This document shows, one piece after another, positions 20,190 to 32,487 of a stretch of 48,484 nucleotides of DNA. The first letter of the stretch is position 1, and each line of letters begins with the position of its first letter. The notes under the pieces are model-generated. The model did no database searches and had not been told where the DNA came from. It saw nothing but the letters and a program-made list of their open reading frames with translations. The position numbers and the translations under genes were made by a program. This stretch comes from Chara braunii (taxonomy: Eukaryota > Streptophyta > Charophyceae > Charales > Characeae): positions 161,536 through 210,019 of the forward strand of contig BFEA01000785.1 of assembly GCA_003427395.1 (NCBI GenBank), in the 5' to 3' direction.

Positions 20190-21519
20190 CGAGATCTATC
20201 ACTGCGCACCACAGCAACTTCGTGCTATGTATTAACGGAGCGTTGTCCAGCCCCATTGTCCTTACCTGGTCGGTACGACAGGGTTGCCCTGTTGCGCCTT
20301 ACCTATATGTTGTGTATGTGGAAGTCATGCATGCGATGGTTAGAGCAAACCCTGACGTACCTAGACTTCTGCTACCCTCTGGGGACAGATTCAAAACTCC
20401 AGCCTTTGCAGATGACTCAGCTGCACTGACCCCGATAGATGATGCAGCGTTCCAAGCACTCCAACAAACTTTCAAGTTTTTTGCCACCTGTCGAAAGCAG
20501 TGATTACGGTCCCTCCGGGGGCTCAGGCCCCTCACCACTGGGGCTTACGAGTAGTGCTGCCGACTCAACAAGAGCAATTGCTAGGCCACCGGGTTACCTT
20601 TGCGCCCCAGATGTTGTTGGACTCGACTCTAGTGATTTCTACAGTGCGGAAAACCCTACGGCCCTGGCTCCGCATTCGAGGGGTCAGTCTTACAGGCAGA
20701 GGATTGGTAATAAACAATACGATATTATCAACAATCTGGTACCTGCGAGCCATCCGCCAACTGGATGTGCCTACACTGCAACTCATTCGCCGTATCCTAA
20801 CACATTACCTCTGGAAGGAAGAGGGAGGGGAGGCCAACTTCCTTCCTTAAGTCACCTACGACGTACTGACTCAGCCCAAACGTAAAGGGGGAATGTCAAT
20901 CTTGGATCCCGAAAGACAGATCGGCGCGCTGTTGGTTAGATGGATAGTCTGGGGTATTCTTGAAGGACCGTTTGCCCCCTTAAGACAATTGGCGGAGCTT
21001 ATCTTGCGGAACCGTTGGGGCTGGGTGACTGTCGTTACCTGTGGTTGGCAATTGTGATATCGGCCTACTCAAGGACGAAACCTCCACAAGGACTACGGGA
21101 CGAAATTTTTGGCAGCATGGAAAAACTGTATACCACAATTGAAACAACCGGATGAGCCTGCAGAAAGACTGCTGACCGAAAATGGCCAACTAAGTGCTAA
21201 ACTTACAGGACTTTGGCGTCAACAACAACACTTACAGGTACTCCAACAGGCGATTCCCCAGTCATGGGTCGTTATACTCTGGCTGGGAATAGTGCCTACA
21301 ACTGGGAGGTGGTATAGAGCCGTGGAAAATGATACTTCCGATTGCATCTGGCGGGTAGATTCTTCCCTACCCGCACAGGAAATTTGTGCCTCCGCTTGGC
21401 AGCCTAGGTATGCAACGTTTGTGCCTTCTTTGGGCCCGGGTATGCAACATTTGTGCCTTGATAGGGCTTTCCCCTCAGCAGACCAGTTGATTCCTCTGTG
21501 TGTGTTGGAAACCGATGAT
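20190..21519 (+). pseudogene. LINE-I ORF2, RT C-terminal part and linker
   Basis: Contains VRQGCPVAPYLY (RT motif 4) and AFADDSAAL (the catalytic FADD box). The frame then changes near 20500, and the post-RT segment GVSLTGRGLVINNTILSTIW and YDVLTQPKRKGGMSILDP follows. In-frame stops lie at 20848 (TAA) and 21054-21056 (TGA). N-terminal RT motifs and the endonuclease are missing. It ends at the LINE-D insertion site. Confidence 0.85.
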
Positions 21520-21675
21520 TTTTTTTTTTTTTTATTTTTTTTTATTTTTATTTTTTTAAACAGTCCGAGTGAATGCTAGTGATATTGATTATAACAGACA
21601 TCACTAGCACTCTCGGAGAGACTCCATCTATTGGTGGGGAGCTGCACCTGCTGGAAAACGGGTTCAGCGTCCCTT
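21520..21675 (-). repeat. type 2 3' tail of LINE-D
   Basis: Interrupted poly-T (21520-21557) is followed by a stem-loop with 10-bp arms TGCTAGTGAT/ATCACTAGCA (21574-21583 and 21600-21609). The CCATCTATTGGTGGGGAGC box and the small hairpin box (about 21650-21668, one mismatch) come next. This is the 3' terminus of LINE-D and shares its layout with LINE-B and LINE-C. Confidence 0.85.
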
Positions 21676-21814
21676 TTTACAAATAAGAAACTGAGAGAGT
21701 ACTGATAGTCTTTCGTGAATCATCACCTCTTCATCCTTTGTAGGACGCCAAATCTAGCACTACTTATTTGGTCTTGATTCACACAAGGACTCCTCATGTT
21801 CCAATCTGATGTCT

Positions 21815-24800
21815 TTAATCATACCCAAACCAAGACTTGGGAACAATAGCTGATAATGGAGGAGGAAAGGGATCTGGAAACTCTACTGGAGAACGCAGGG
21901 GTATGGATGGATCTATCATTGTCCAATCCTGAAAAACTATCCTATAGTCTCTTTTGAAGTCTTCATTATCCCCTCCTTTGGCCCCTTCCCATTTTACTTT
22001 TCCTAATTTCCCCCCCTGGTTTCCTCCAAGCCAGCATGTACTGAATTTTTGGATATGTTTATTAATTTCTATTTTAGAGGATAAATGCTGTATTTTTCCT
22101 TCACCTGATCCCATTTATTCGTAATTTCTGTTTGAACATATAATTTAATAGTCTCAATGAATTCAGGTCCATCCAAGCGGGCTCCCTCCATCTCATATGT
22201 ACATCTTCTCATCCAGATGACCCATATGACTGCTCTTCTTCCCGTGGTGAATAAATTTTGTGTTAATTCATCAATGTGGGTCTGAATTCCATATCTCTAG
22301 AAGAATTGTTTTCCATCCCCAAGGCCACCTCATCTGTGGGCCTAACTGATCCCATATTCTGTCCCACCATCTCCATAGCCATATAGTTCGAGGACATTGA
22401 AGGAATATATGTTCAATAGTTTCAGGAATCAACCTACTTGGGAAGGCAGATTTACAAAACTTACACCATCTTGAGGCAATTCCTTTTTGCTCCAGGAAGG
22501 ATCTATCTATTATCTAGTCATTAGTTGGGAGACATCTATGCTCGATTTGCCATTGGAGGGATGCCAATTTAGCTGGTTTACATTTAATTAAGTTAAACCA
22601 CTTGATGGATCTTACCTCCTCCCTGCTGAGATTAAGACTTTTCATCCATCTATCTGATATCTTGTCTTTAAGGTTAATTTTTACTCTTAACATTCTATAA
22701 GTGGATTTTACTGTAAGAGAGTGTAGGTGACGTGTAAAATTTTTTTTTTGTTTCTTCAACTTGTTTTGAGCCGCCCAAATCCAATTTGCTAAACCAGAGA
22801 TGGGGGTATCAGGTTTAAAGGCTAACCATTTGTCTTCTTTCCTTAACACTCTGATTCCGAATATTTGATTATTCCGTACCCATTTTATCTGATCCTGGCT
22901 TTTTGGGCGAAGAGTATTATCATGCAACATATCATAGAGTTCTAGGAGGATATCCCCATTTCGAAATTTATCTAGAATGTTACCAATCTCATTGGGATGG
23001 TCCTTTATAGCTACCCAATCATTAATTTCCAATTTGGGACCCTTGCGAAGGATTCGAAACCATTCCAAGGGAATAAGGTCAATTAACTTATCAAATGCCT
23101 CCTGTGGGTGATGACAATAGCGAAGAAGTTTTTTTAACTCTTTTGGATCAATCCAATCCTTTGATTCATTATTCCAAATATCTTCAATTCTCAGGATCCC
23201 TCTTTTGACCCATCCATTCCAAGGAGAATCCATACAATGAAAAACACATCCTTGAGTGTCTTTAATCCATCTATTATTAAAAAGAGGTTGTTGGTTGACC
23301 TCCTCTCATCTCTCTGGAGTGATCTTGTCAGTCTGGGGTAATTTCCTCCATGTTTTGATAAGAGTGACCCAGAAGGAATCATTACCCAAATCAGATCTTG
23401 GAGCTAGTCTATCAGAGGAAAAGCCAGTTGAAGGATCCCTAACCAGAGGTCTTGGCAATGGTCAAACACAGTTCTCTAGCCACGTCATAGCGTCGACATT
23501 CTCCACTGTTTCATGCGTTAAGCGTTTAATTTGTTCCCATGCTAAGGCCGACCAGGGAGTCTGTGGGTTAAACAGTAATCTCTTGATCCATTGAATGAAG
23601 AGTGTCATAGCTTGTGTAGCTGGGTCGATCATCCCTAACCCACCTCTATTCTTAGGTTGTATAACTGATTGTCACGCTACTCGGCTGATTACATTTTTGA
23701 GTTCATGATTACCCCTCCATAAGAAGGTTGATAATTGATGTTGAAAAAATTTTAAGGTTGTTTTGTCTAATGGCCAAATAACAGATTTATACAAGATCGA
23801 GGCTAGGATAACATTATTAATGGCCAGAGTGCGTCCCAACGGTGAAAAGTGTTTGTTTTTCCACAGCTCAAACTTAATTTGAGATTGTTGTGTTATCCAT
23901 TCATTATTTGTTTTTGGTTTTCCCCCCCCAGAGAGGGAGATCCCAAGTACTCGAATAGGAGTATCAATGGGAGTCATTTGACATAAGGTTGTTCAGGAGG
24001 TCTCACCCCTTGATGGTGGATCCACCACCCTAATGTTTTGCTACCCCAATTGACTCTCATGTCAGATAATCGACAAAATTTATCCATCAAGTTTTGAATT
24101 TCCTTCATATTTTTTTGTGATGCATCTACCATGAGGGAGAGATCATCAGCAAATAAAGAACAGACAGGGATTGTTTCTTCTGGTATAGATGTTATCTGTA
24201 TACGCTTAATATTTTTATTATGGCGAAGGTTTGCTGCCAATGCTTCCATAATAATCACAAAAAGGTAGGGGGCAATCGGATCCCCTTGTCTAACTGATCT
24301 GTGTAATGGTATGGGCGGCGCAATATTACCATTTATCATAACACTAGTAGAAACATTCTTATGTAATATTTGGATCCATTTCCTAAAATCAGGACCAAAG
24401 TTTAATTTTTCTAGGCATTTGTCTAAAAAAAAAGAATCCACATGATCATATGCTTTTTCAAAATCTATAAAAATAAAGGCCGCATTGTGTTTAGATTGAT
24501 GAGTGATCCTAATCAATTCATTAATTAGAAGTATATTATCTTGTATGTTTCTGTTTTTGATGAATCCAGTTTGAGCAGAATGTATAATGTCCGGGATTAC
24601 TTTAGCTATTCGTTCAGCTAATGCCTTTGCGATTAGTTTGTAGACAACTGTAAGCAGAGTGATTGGTCGATAATTCCTAATATTAGTTTTATCTCTTTTT
24701 TTATGTAAGAAAGTTAATACTCCCTGTCCCACAATTTCTCCCAAATTTCCTCACAACCAGACATCCTGGAAAAAATTTATAAGATCCTGTGTCATGAAAC

Positions 24801-26407
24801 CCCATACCATTTTTCAGAATTCTTTAGGGAGTCCATCAATTCCGGGTGTTTTCTCTTCTTCCATGAGCATCAAAGCTGTCCAAATCTCATCTTTAGTTAA
24901 GGTCTTTCCATTAATGTCCTTTGTTTCTCTGATAGTGATTTACTTAAAGGACTTAGGAATTCTTTCACTTCCTTAGTTCTTTGATGTAAAGGGATATTAC
25001 TATTTTGAGATGTGAAGAGATCTTTAAAGAAATCTCTAGTCAGTTTAGTGCAAACCGCTGTAGATGTATGTAGAGAATCATCTTTATTTGAAGGATCAGA
25101 CAAGGCTTCAATGACTGTCCTTCCCACTCTTGCTTTGGCTATAGCAAAAAACTGTGCATCCATAGATCCTTCTCTACTATGTCGTATGAGTTTGCCTCTA
25201 ATCCTCATTCCTTGCCATCTATATTCCATAAGAGACATAAGGTGATTTTCCAGTTGCTCTATTTCTTTGGCTATTGGTTCTAAAATTTCTTGTTCTTCAG
25301 ATTCTGTTTTATTTGTTGAAGCTCTTGGATCCTACTTTGCAAATTTGTTTCAACCAAATGTCTCTGAGAAACTAGCATTTTGGAATATTCATTGCATTTA
25401 CGGCCTAGAAAACACAGACCATTGTTGAACCATCTTATGTCATTATTGATGATATCTTTTTTCTCTCTCCAGAATTGCCAGACATCTTGAATATAGTTTT
25501 GAAAGTTTTCTAGCTTGAGGTGAGATGTATTCAGTTTGTAATATCCCCTTCCTTGATCTGGTTTCTTACGGAACGAAAAAATAGCTACACACATTGAGTG
25601 ATCTAAACCAGAAAATGGGCTTGTAAGGAAGATTTCTGCCATCTGTAGTGCGCCTTGTAATTCCTGGGCTACTAGAATTAGATCAATGCGAGATTTGGTT
25701 TTTTGACCTAATTGGTCTTTTCTGAAACATATAAAAGACCTAGATGTAGGACTAAGTCTTTTGTATGAATCGGAAAGGTTAATAATATGACATAAATTGA
25801 CTATGATTTGTTCATCTGCTTCAATATAGGCTGGGCATGGGGACGGAATGTGCCATCGATCTAGATGTCTATTAGGAGCCGCATTAAAATCCCCTGCAAT
25901 GATAACTGGGATGCCGGCTGGAAGACGTGGAAGAATATTCTCAAAAAACACCCTACGGTCTCCAATCTCATTCGGTCCATATACGCATAGGATACTAACA
26001 ATCTCTAGTTCTAGCATCACCATCACATACACCCATCTACCTTGACTAGGGTCTACTTCCCAATAAACTATCTCTTCTCTTGAGTTTGGGGGTATCTAGA
26101 TTGGCACCCCCGCACTTTCAGGCCTGGGAGCATGAGCTCGAAAGGATTGACGAGGCCACAATTCTTTGTGACGGAAATTATGAGTGTCTGTATCCATTAG
26201 ATGAGTTTCTGGATTGGAAATGACATCTGGTCATTCTCTGCCATCGATACCTCTGATTTGATCATAGATGACTGTTTTTTTTTTTTTATTAGCTGAGGCT
26301 AATCCGTTAACATTAATGGATCTAAGATCTAGGTCTGCTTTTCTTCTCAGTAATTTCCATCCTTTATCTTTATTGTAAAGTGCATCAATCATTTTGATTC
26401 CCTCCAT
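21815..26407 (-). pseudogene. LINE-D ORF2: APE endonuclease, RT, zf-RVT
   Basis: A likely ATG lies at 26407, 44 bp after ORF1 ends. The endonuclease has SINVNGL, ETHL, VYGPN, AGDFNAAPN, SRIDLIL and GLDH (the usual SDH with Ser to Leu). The RT (24744-23974) has NYRPITLL, FIDFEKAYDHVD, QGDPIAPYLF and SLFADDLSL, so all catalytic Asp residues remain. zf-RVT is CX2C, EHIFLQC. Damage: TAG at 26096-26098, TGA at 23672-23674 and TAG at 22514-22516, all at Trp positions, and frameshifts between 25280 and 25238, 24897 and 24744, and near 23978 (one base lost in a TGG). The C-terminus (RDYRIVFQDW, EFPDPFPPPLS) matches LINE-K. Confidence 0.92.
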
Positions 26408-26450
26408 ATTATCTCTTTTTTACTCAGGGAGCCTCAGCAAGTGTTGTGTT

Positions 26451-29400
26451 CTATGTACTTTTCCACTTACCTTTATCCAAAACGCCTCCTTTGTCAAGAG
26501 TACCCTGACGCAGAAGTCTAATTAGAAGGGTGGCGACATCTTCCTCAGACCAAAACTTACTAGATTTGATCTTCAACATCTGTAATTCTCTCAAATTTTC
26601 ACTTCTCATCCAGCAAAGATCCACCTGTCTAGCAGCATCATATCTGAGGTAGACATCTCTTTCAGCTACCCTGAAAGTTTCCGTCGCCAGTATGAGTGTG
26701 CCAATGTTTCCCATCGGTAGCTGTTCCTTAATAAATTTAGAAATTTATGAATGTATTAGGAATTCCCCTGCCTTTCCTCCTGTGAGAGTAGCTAGAGAGA
26801 GGAATGGTGACTTAGTCCCTTGGAGTGTTACTTCCCCATGTGACGTACCTTGTGGGATTTTCAGACCTATCTCCCACTCCTCTTCTTTCTGTCTGACCGG
26901 GAGGAACACAATACCTGTCTTTGAAGTCCTCATGTCATCCTTCCTTATGGTCAACCACTGTCGCAACTTCAATCTTTTACTAGTTACCCCTGGTGCACAC
27001 GAAGAATGTGTTCCTTCTTTGTCCTGTTTATAGTTGTCTCCATCTTCTTGTGGCAAGTCTTTTGTTAAATCAATGTGAGCTTCTTTTACTTTTTCCTCAG
27101 GCTGTGGAGAGATTCGATTTATTATCATTTGTTGGGAAGAGGTCGGATTTTGCATACTATTTGTGAGCAGCAGATATTTGCGTTCCCGTGTTACTTCTGA
27201 GACTACCTTCTTGAGTTCTTGGGTGTTTGCGATTCTTTCCACTCTGCTGAGAGGTATGTCTTCCTCTAGATTCAGGTTTGTGATGAGACTTTGTTCTAGA
27301 CATTGTGACTCCTGTGTGACCAGAGTTGTGCTCACCACAGTCTCCACTGATCCTACTGATGTATTGTTGGTGAAAGCGCACTCACCACTCGAGGATTGGT
27401 GGAGCACAACTTCTTCAGCAAATACAGTTGTAAGTTGGCTTTCCAGCATGTCTGTTGGTGCTGGCTCAATAACTTCATCATCAGCCAGTTGAGCCACATC
27501 TGTGTGACTGTTGACACAGGAAGTCCTTCGTAGTGTTTTTGCATTTTGAGATTTTTTTTAACTTTGTTTCCTAGTGATTTTTGGTTTTGCCTTTTTTGGC
27601 GTGAGGGCATAAAAATTCCGTTTTTTTTTGTGTAGTGGCTTCTTACATTCCGCCTTTTTCCTTGCGAGTTGTTTGAGTCTTTTAAAACTTTTATTACTGC
27701 TGAAAAAATTGACCCTCAACCCCATACCATTATCAAAGGTGCTTGTGGATTCGTGCTGCGAGCCCAAGAGATGAGTTCCTTCCTTTATCTCTGTATCTGA
27801 TTCCTCTGGAATGTGCTGAGAGCATTTTGTACCAGATTCCTCTGAACCCTGGTTACAAATCAGTCGTGGCTCTTGCTAGGAACATATTCCTTGTGTCCTT
27901 CCCTCCAGTAGCACGGGGTTGAAACGAGACGAGACAACATGTAATAGGCGGTTGCAGATGTCACTCCAATCAGCTCCAACTGGTGGACCATACTGTAGTG
28001 TCATTTTCAGACTATCACTACTAGCTAGCATAGGCCTTAGTTGCTGGTAAATGTGCTGCCACAGCTGCTCCTCCAAATCAGGAAATTTCGCTTTCATATT
28101 CAAAAGGAGCCAGTCAGCGATTTTTACTAATTATGCAGTCAGATCCAGTGACAACTCCATATTGCCCTCCTCTGAAATGATTGTTTTGAGTGGAGTAGCA
28201 GTAACAGGTGCTGCTTCCACCTCCATGGATTCCAATCCAAACATGTCGCTGAACACATCCACATCCATTTGATCCTGAACTTCCTCCTCCTCTTCCACAC
28301 CATCATTTTTTAGAACATCGTAATGATTTTTGCCTTCTACTGCTGATTCTGAATTCTGCTGTTCTATTTCTCCTGGCTGTGATTTTGCTGGTTCAGTTTG
28401 TTTCTCTTTTCCAGCTTTTCTGACAACTCGCCATTCAGCAGTGGGGATTTGCCCATTCTTTGGTAGGTAAGCCGACGGTGATAGGCCAATAGAATGATTC
28501 TTCCCGTTTCCTAAATTTGTGCCTTCTTCGAGAGATAAGTGACCTTGCAGCGTGCTGCCAATGGAACCGCTCTTCCCATTTCCAGAATCAGTCCCTTCTT
28601 CATGAGATGAGTGACCCTGTAGCCCTCTGCCCGTTCCTTCATTTATATTCTGTTTTTCATTCTTCTTACCATTCTCAGTGATACCTCCGTTACCCACCTT
28701 TTCTCCATTGTCCGTAGTCCCGACAGATCCAGTTGTGCGAGTCCCTACCTGCTTTATCCCACTTCGAGTATGGATCTTAACAGATTGTGATGGCTGTTTG
28801 GGATGAAGTTGAGGCTGTTGAGGGGGTAACCAATCTGCGGGAGGGCGCGGGCTCTTTCGAAGATCGCCCCTGCTGTCCCAAAACCAGCCAATTGGTTGGC
28901 CAGCCTGGTTGTGCTCATCACTATAGACCCATCCGTCGTATCCTAGTACTGTGGGTAACCATCTGTGAGGCCTTTGTGGGTCACGTCTGAGTTTCTGGTC
29001 TGGTGAAGTGGCATGCTGCGAATGTTGTGGACAGACATACTCCGTGCTGAGATGATCATATGCTCTACACTTGAAACACCACGGTCTAAACTTGTGTGCC
29101 GTGTGTATGTGAAAAACCTTCCCTCACATTTTGAAGGGAACAATGTCATCAATGAAGAACAAATGATCTTTTGGTACATCCAATGCAATCATCGGATAAT
29201 CATCTCTCTTTGCCACATATGTCGGCAGAGGGTCGATGAAATCGAGAACTCTGAACTGTTGCCCAAAATCATGGATAAACGCTCCTTGAACTTCTACCGG
29301 AATGTGGCAGAACTCGACCCAATAAAAGTCCCGCATTAACTGCTCCCTCTTTTCTTCTGGGCCAATCTTTTTAGGTAGCCATGGATAAATTCTAACTTCT

Positions 29401-30203
29401 GAACCGTCTCATAAAAGTTTCTTCCAGCTGTCAATTTGAAACTTGTCTTGCTCAAACAGACTGAGGACAGTAAATACTGTCGACGAAACCGGTTGGATTA
29501 AAAAAAATTCAGAAACTGCCTCTGACCCATTCTTAATTGATTCCAACCTCTTGCACAACCACTTGATCTTGTTGTTCATTGACCTTTCTGCACCCTCTCC
29601 ATAAAATACCCAATTATTCGCACGTTTCTTGTAAATTGCGTCTCTATTGGCCAACTTGTCGGTAGGATATGATTTTATTAATGTTTTCTTTCCCCCTTGG
29701 TCAATGACTCTCTGTTCCGAAGGTTGGAGAAAAAGAGTAAGGAAGTAGGCGCGTGCAGATGATAGATTCCGCAGTGGAACCTTCATTTCTTCTGCTGGTG
29801 CATTCACCGATCCAATTAACAACCGAGTGATACTTAGTGTCTTATTCTGCAATGAATTCCTCACTCTTTGAGCCCACGTTGGTTATGCATTCTTGGATTC
29901 AATTGTGATGTGCTTCTCTGACCCGACATGATTGGGAGTGTGATTTGTCTTGCCTTGTCCTGTCCTTCTCTCATCCTCTGTCAAAACTTCATCATCACTT
30001 CCCACATAGTCTTTCATCTCCAAATCAGAAATATGTTGTGACGTTAGTCCCTCTGTCTCCGGGGTCCGTTGAGATATCACTTTGTCCTTTCCCCCAACTG
30101 TTGTTTCACTTTCTGATTCTGATATTTGGGGAGTGATCATCCATTTGTTTCTTATTTGTAATGGGTTCATTTCTTCCTTTCCAACTCCCCCATCTCGATT
30201 CAT
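26451..30203 (-). pseudogene. LINE-D ORF1 with CCHC knuckle, seven stops, no frameshift
   Basis: This RNA-binding ORF1 stays in a single frame for about 1250 codons from 30203. The segment NNKIKWLCKRLESIK to MRDFYWVEF aligns with LINE-C ORF1, and a knuckle of spacing CX2CX4HX6C lies at 29031-29078. A long Ser/Thr/Glu-rich linker follows (about 28900-26900), with basic stretches such as KKKRNFYALTPKKAK. A second conserved block near the end (ETFRVAERDVYLRY) matches LINE-C. Stops: 29883 TAA, 29409 TGA, 29124 TGA, 28131 TAA, 27876 TAG, 27558 TAA, 26745 TAA. The true start may lie upstream. Plant LINE ORF1 proteins are usually much shorter. Confidence 0.8.
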
Positions 30204-31935
30204 TGGAAGTATTGGAAGAAGTCCTTATGTTCTCCCCACCTGGGTTATTCCTGAACGGGCATATGGTGAGGAACCGAGCTGTCTCAAAAGAGCGTGCCTC
30301 ATAGCTCATTGATAAAACAACAAGGATTCCTGGCCTCTTGCTCGCCTTGTTCCCAGCTTCATTTTGAGTGGGCTTTGGCGACTACCACGCCAAGAGAGTA
30401 GCCGGCAAGGAATTATGAAGGACTCTCCCCATTTTTTTAAATTTTTTATTTATTTATTTATTTTTATTTTTTTTTGCTGGCTTGGTATTTTTTGGTTACG
30501 ATTAACCCTGACTACAAGGTGGAAACCAGGAGTACGGGGGAAATGCGGATGTAGGGCAGAGGGCACTTAGGATCGAGGATCGAAGACTCACCGGAGAAAA
30601 TGTGTTAGTGAAATCTTGTATTGATGCTGTCGTGTCAGCATACTGTCTTGAGCTCCCTGAAGAAAATTTTCTTGTTGTATCCTTGTGTCCTTACCTCCAT
30701 ATGCACGATACCCCCATCAAACTCCTGCAACTTCCTCTCCTCCTTCTAAATGTATCTTCTCCCACTCTTCCACCCCTCTGCCACCCCTATCTTTACTTCT
30801 ATTAGGGATTTTGTGATGACTGACCTAAATGCCAATAGTCTGACTCTCTGGATGATCAATTAAATAATCTCACTGATGCCGCCCACATTGAATTCCCGCA
30901 TCATCTCTAGTCCTCCTTCCATGTTACAATGACATTGATATATTGGTGCAAATCGATAGCTACTCTCATTTTTACCTCATTTGTAATCTCTCAACCGTAC
31001 TCCCTGCTTCATACCAACTTCATACCATGCCACTATGACGTTGATATCGCACTGCTGAGGACCAATGCTTCCACGATGGAAATCACCCACTCATATAGTC
31101 ATTGAAAATCAATAAATATATTTTTCTTCTAAATAGTTATCGACAGATACTCTCGCTTTTGCCTCATTCGTTGACTCTTCCCTTCATCTCCAGTCTCGTA
31201 CTAGCACTATGACATTAATACTACACTGGAAATTCGCTCCTAATTTTTTACTGGAAAAAAGCACAGAGGCAATTGAATTCACCCACGCAATGCGTCATTT
31301 AAAGTCAATAAACACAACTTCCTTCTGAATAACTAATCAAGGCTTTCACATCCGCCTGTGATGTGTCGTGTCAATCTTCAATAAGAAAATCACCGCAATA
31401 TTCTTGACTCCCCACTCTTTCTTCTTTGATTCGCTACTTCGCTTGTGAGAGAGAACAATACGCGTACTTACTGAATCTCGACAGCCTCAACGAAAAATAA
31501 AAAGTCACCGCCCTCCTTCTTAGTCAACGGACTGTGACGTGTTGACGTTTGCATATGAAACTCCTTACTGAAACTCGATAGTAATCGCCACCCTCCTTAG
31601 TCAAACGACTGTGACATGTTGACGTCAGCATGTGACTTGTCGCCCTGTCATTGAGATCCGTTTTCAGGAAGATCGTAGATCATTTCCAACACACACTTCA
31701 ACTATGAACAGGTTGGCTCCACAGCATACCTACCAACGCCGACTCGCGCCAGCGTCGCTAAGACTTTCTACAACGATCAATATCATTGTGGCTATGGTAT
31801 CATACATAAGTCTCAACACACTGCCCCCTCGGAGAAAAATAATTACATCCCTCCCAGAAGAGTAATAGCTTGAGACTCAGTTCAAAGCGACACGTCAGCC
31901 CGCGACGTGTTCTGTCCTCTTCTTCTTACTGAACT
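30204..31935 (-). promoter_or_regulatory. LINE-D 5' region with diverged repeats
   Basis: About 1.7 kb upstream of ORF1 and inside the TSD. Three diverged units starting near 30930, 31036 and 31204 share (A)CTATGACGTTGATA, TCAATAAA and TACTCTCGCTTTTGCCTCAT. A further pair, GACTGTGACGTGTTGACGT (31530) and GACTGTGACATGTTGACGT (31607), holds TGACGT cores. Repeated 5' monomers act as promoters in some LINEs; that role is inferred here. An AT-rich T run (30431-30477) might be the tail of a nested insertion, but no TSD was found. Confidence 0.5.
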
Positions 31936-31949
31936 GGAAACCGATGATA

Positions 31950-32349
31950 AATACCGCCCGTACTCCTTCTCGGTACCGGCCTATAGCTTACCAGTGGACC
32001 AAAGAAATTGGGTTGTTCTTAAAAAAAAAAAAAAAAAAAAAAAAAGAAGGGAACGAGATCACCCACTCAAAAGATGATCTCATGTATCATTGTATGACTA
32101 TTCAGTTAGAATGGGGTACCAAATTTCTAGGCCAAAACTAGATAAAAATTGGATTGTGGCCAGAAGATGGCTGACGACGAAATGGATAATAGACTCTTTG
32201 CCACACTTGGCAGCAACACTGCCAACCTTTTGGAAATTGTTCATGGACCTGTCAGTTGTGAAGCACTCAGGACTCCTCTGGTTCATCGCTCACCAAGCCT
32301 TGCCCATTGCCATGTGGTGTGCCAGAAGAACACACAAGGCCTCGCCCCG
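31950..32349 (+). pseudogene. LINE-I ORF2, zf-RVT-proximal part
   Basis: Continues from the first piece: KYRPYSFSVPAYSLPVDQ matches EYRPYRLHTPSKELMIDP of LINE-G. A 26-A run (32020-32045) disrupts the frame. Then KNWIVARRWL, FWKLF and HSGLLWFIAHQALPIAMW match LINE-G. It breaks off at KASPRC, just at the first zinc cysteine, where LINE-C was inserted. Confidence 0.85.
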
Positions 32350-32487
32350 TTGTTTTTTTTTTGAAAGAAACTCCTGCAGAATTACTAGGGGTGCTGGTAA
32401 GAGCAGACACCACTAGCATTCGTCAGGGGCTCCATCTATTGGTGGGGAGAGGCACCTGCTGGAAAACGGGTCCAGCGTCCCCATTGT
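32350..32487 (-). repeat. type 2 3' tail of LINE-C
   Basis: Poly-T is followed by GTGCTGGTAAGAGCAGACAC, the CCATCTATTGGTGGGGAG box and hairpin box CTGGAAAACGGGTCCAG. The left arm of the long stem-loop has several mismatches here. Confidence 0.8.

Larger units (their letters stand above)
21520..31935 (-). mobile_element. LINE-D, full-length 10.4-kb non-LTR retrotransposon
   Basis: The element is bounded by a perfect 14-bp TSD TGGAAACCGATGAT (21506-21519 and 31936-31949). Order on the minus strand: 5' region (31935-30204), ORF1 (30203-26451), ORF2 (26407-21815) with APE endonuclease, RT and zf-RVT, 3' region, type 2 tail, poly-A. It is unusually long for a LINE because ORF1 is about 1250 codons. 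Both ORFs carry stops, so it is not autonomous now, but the TSD is still exact. Confidence 0.9.
20190..32349 (+). mobile_element. LINE-I, older element split by LINE-D and LINE-C
   Basis: Two plus-strand pieces (20190-21519 and 31950-32349) form one ORF2. The first stops at CVLETDD and the second resumes LETDDKYRPY, with 14 bp duplicated at the break. LINE-D fills the gap. The second piece stops at 32349, where the poly-T of LINE-C begins. The 3' end of LINE-I beyond LINE-C was not found. Confidence 0.85.
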
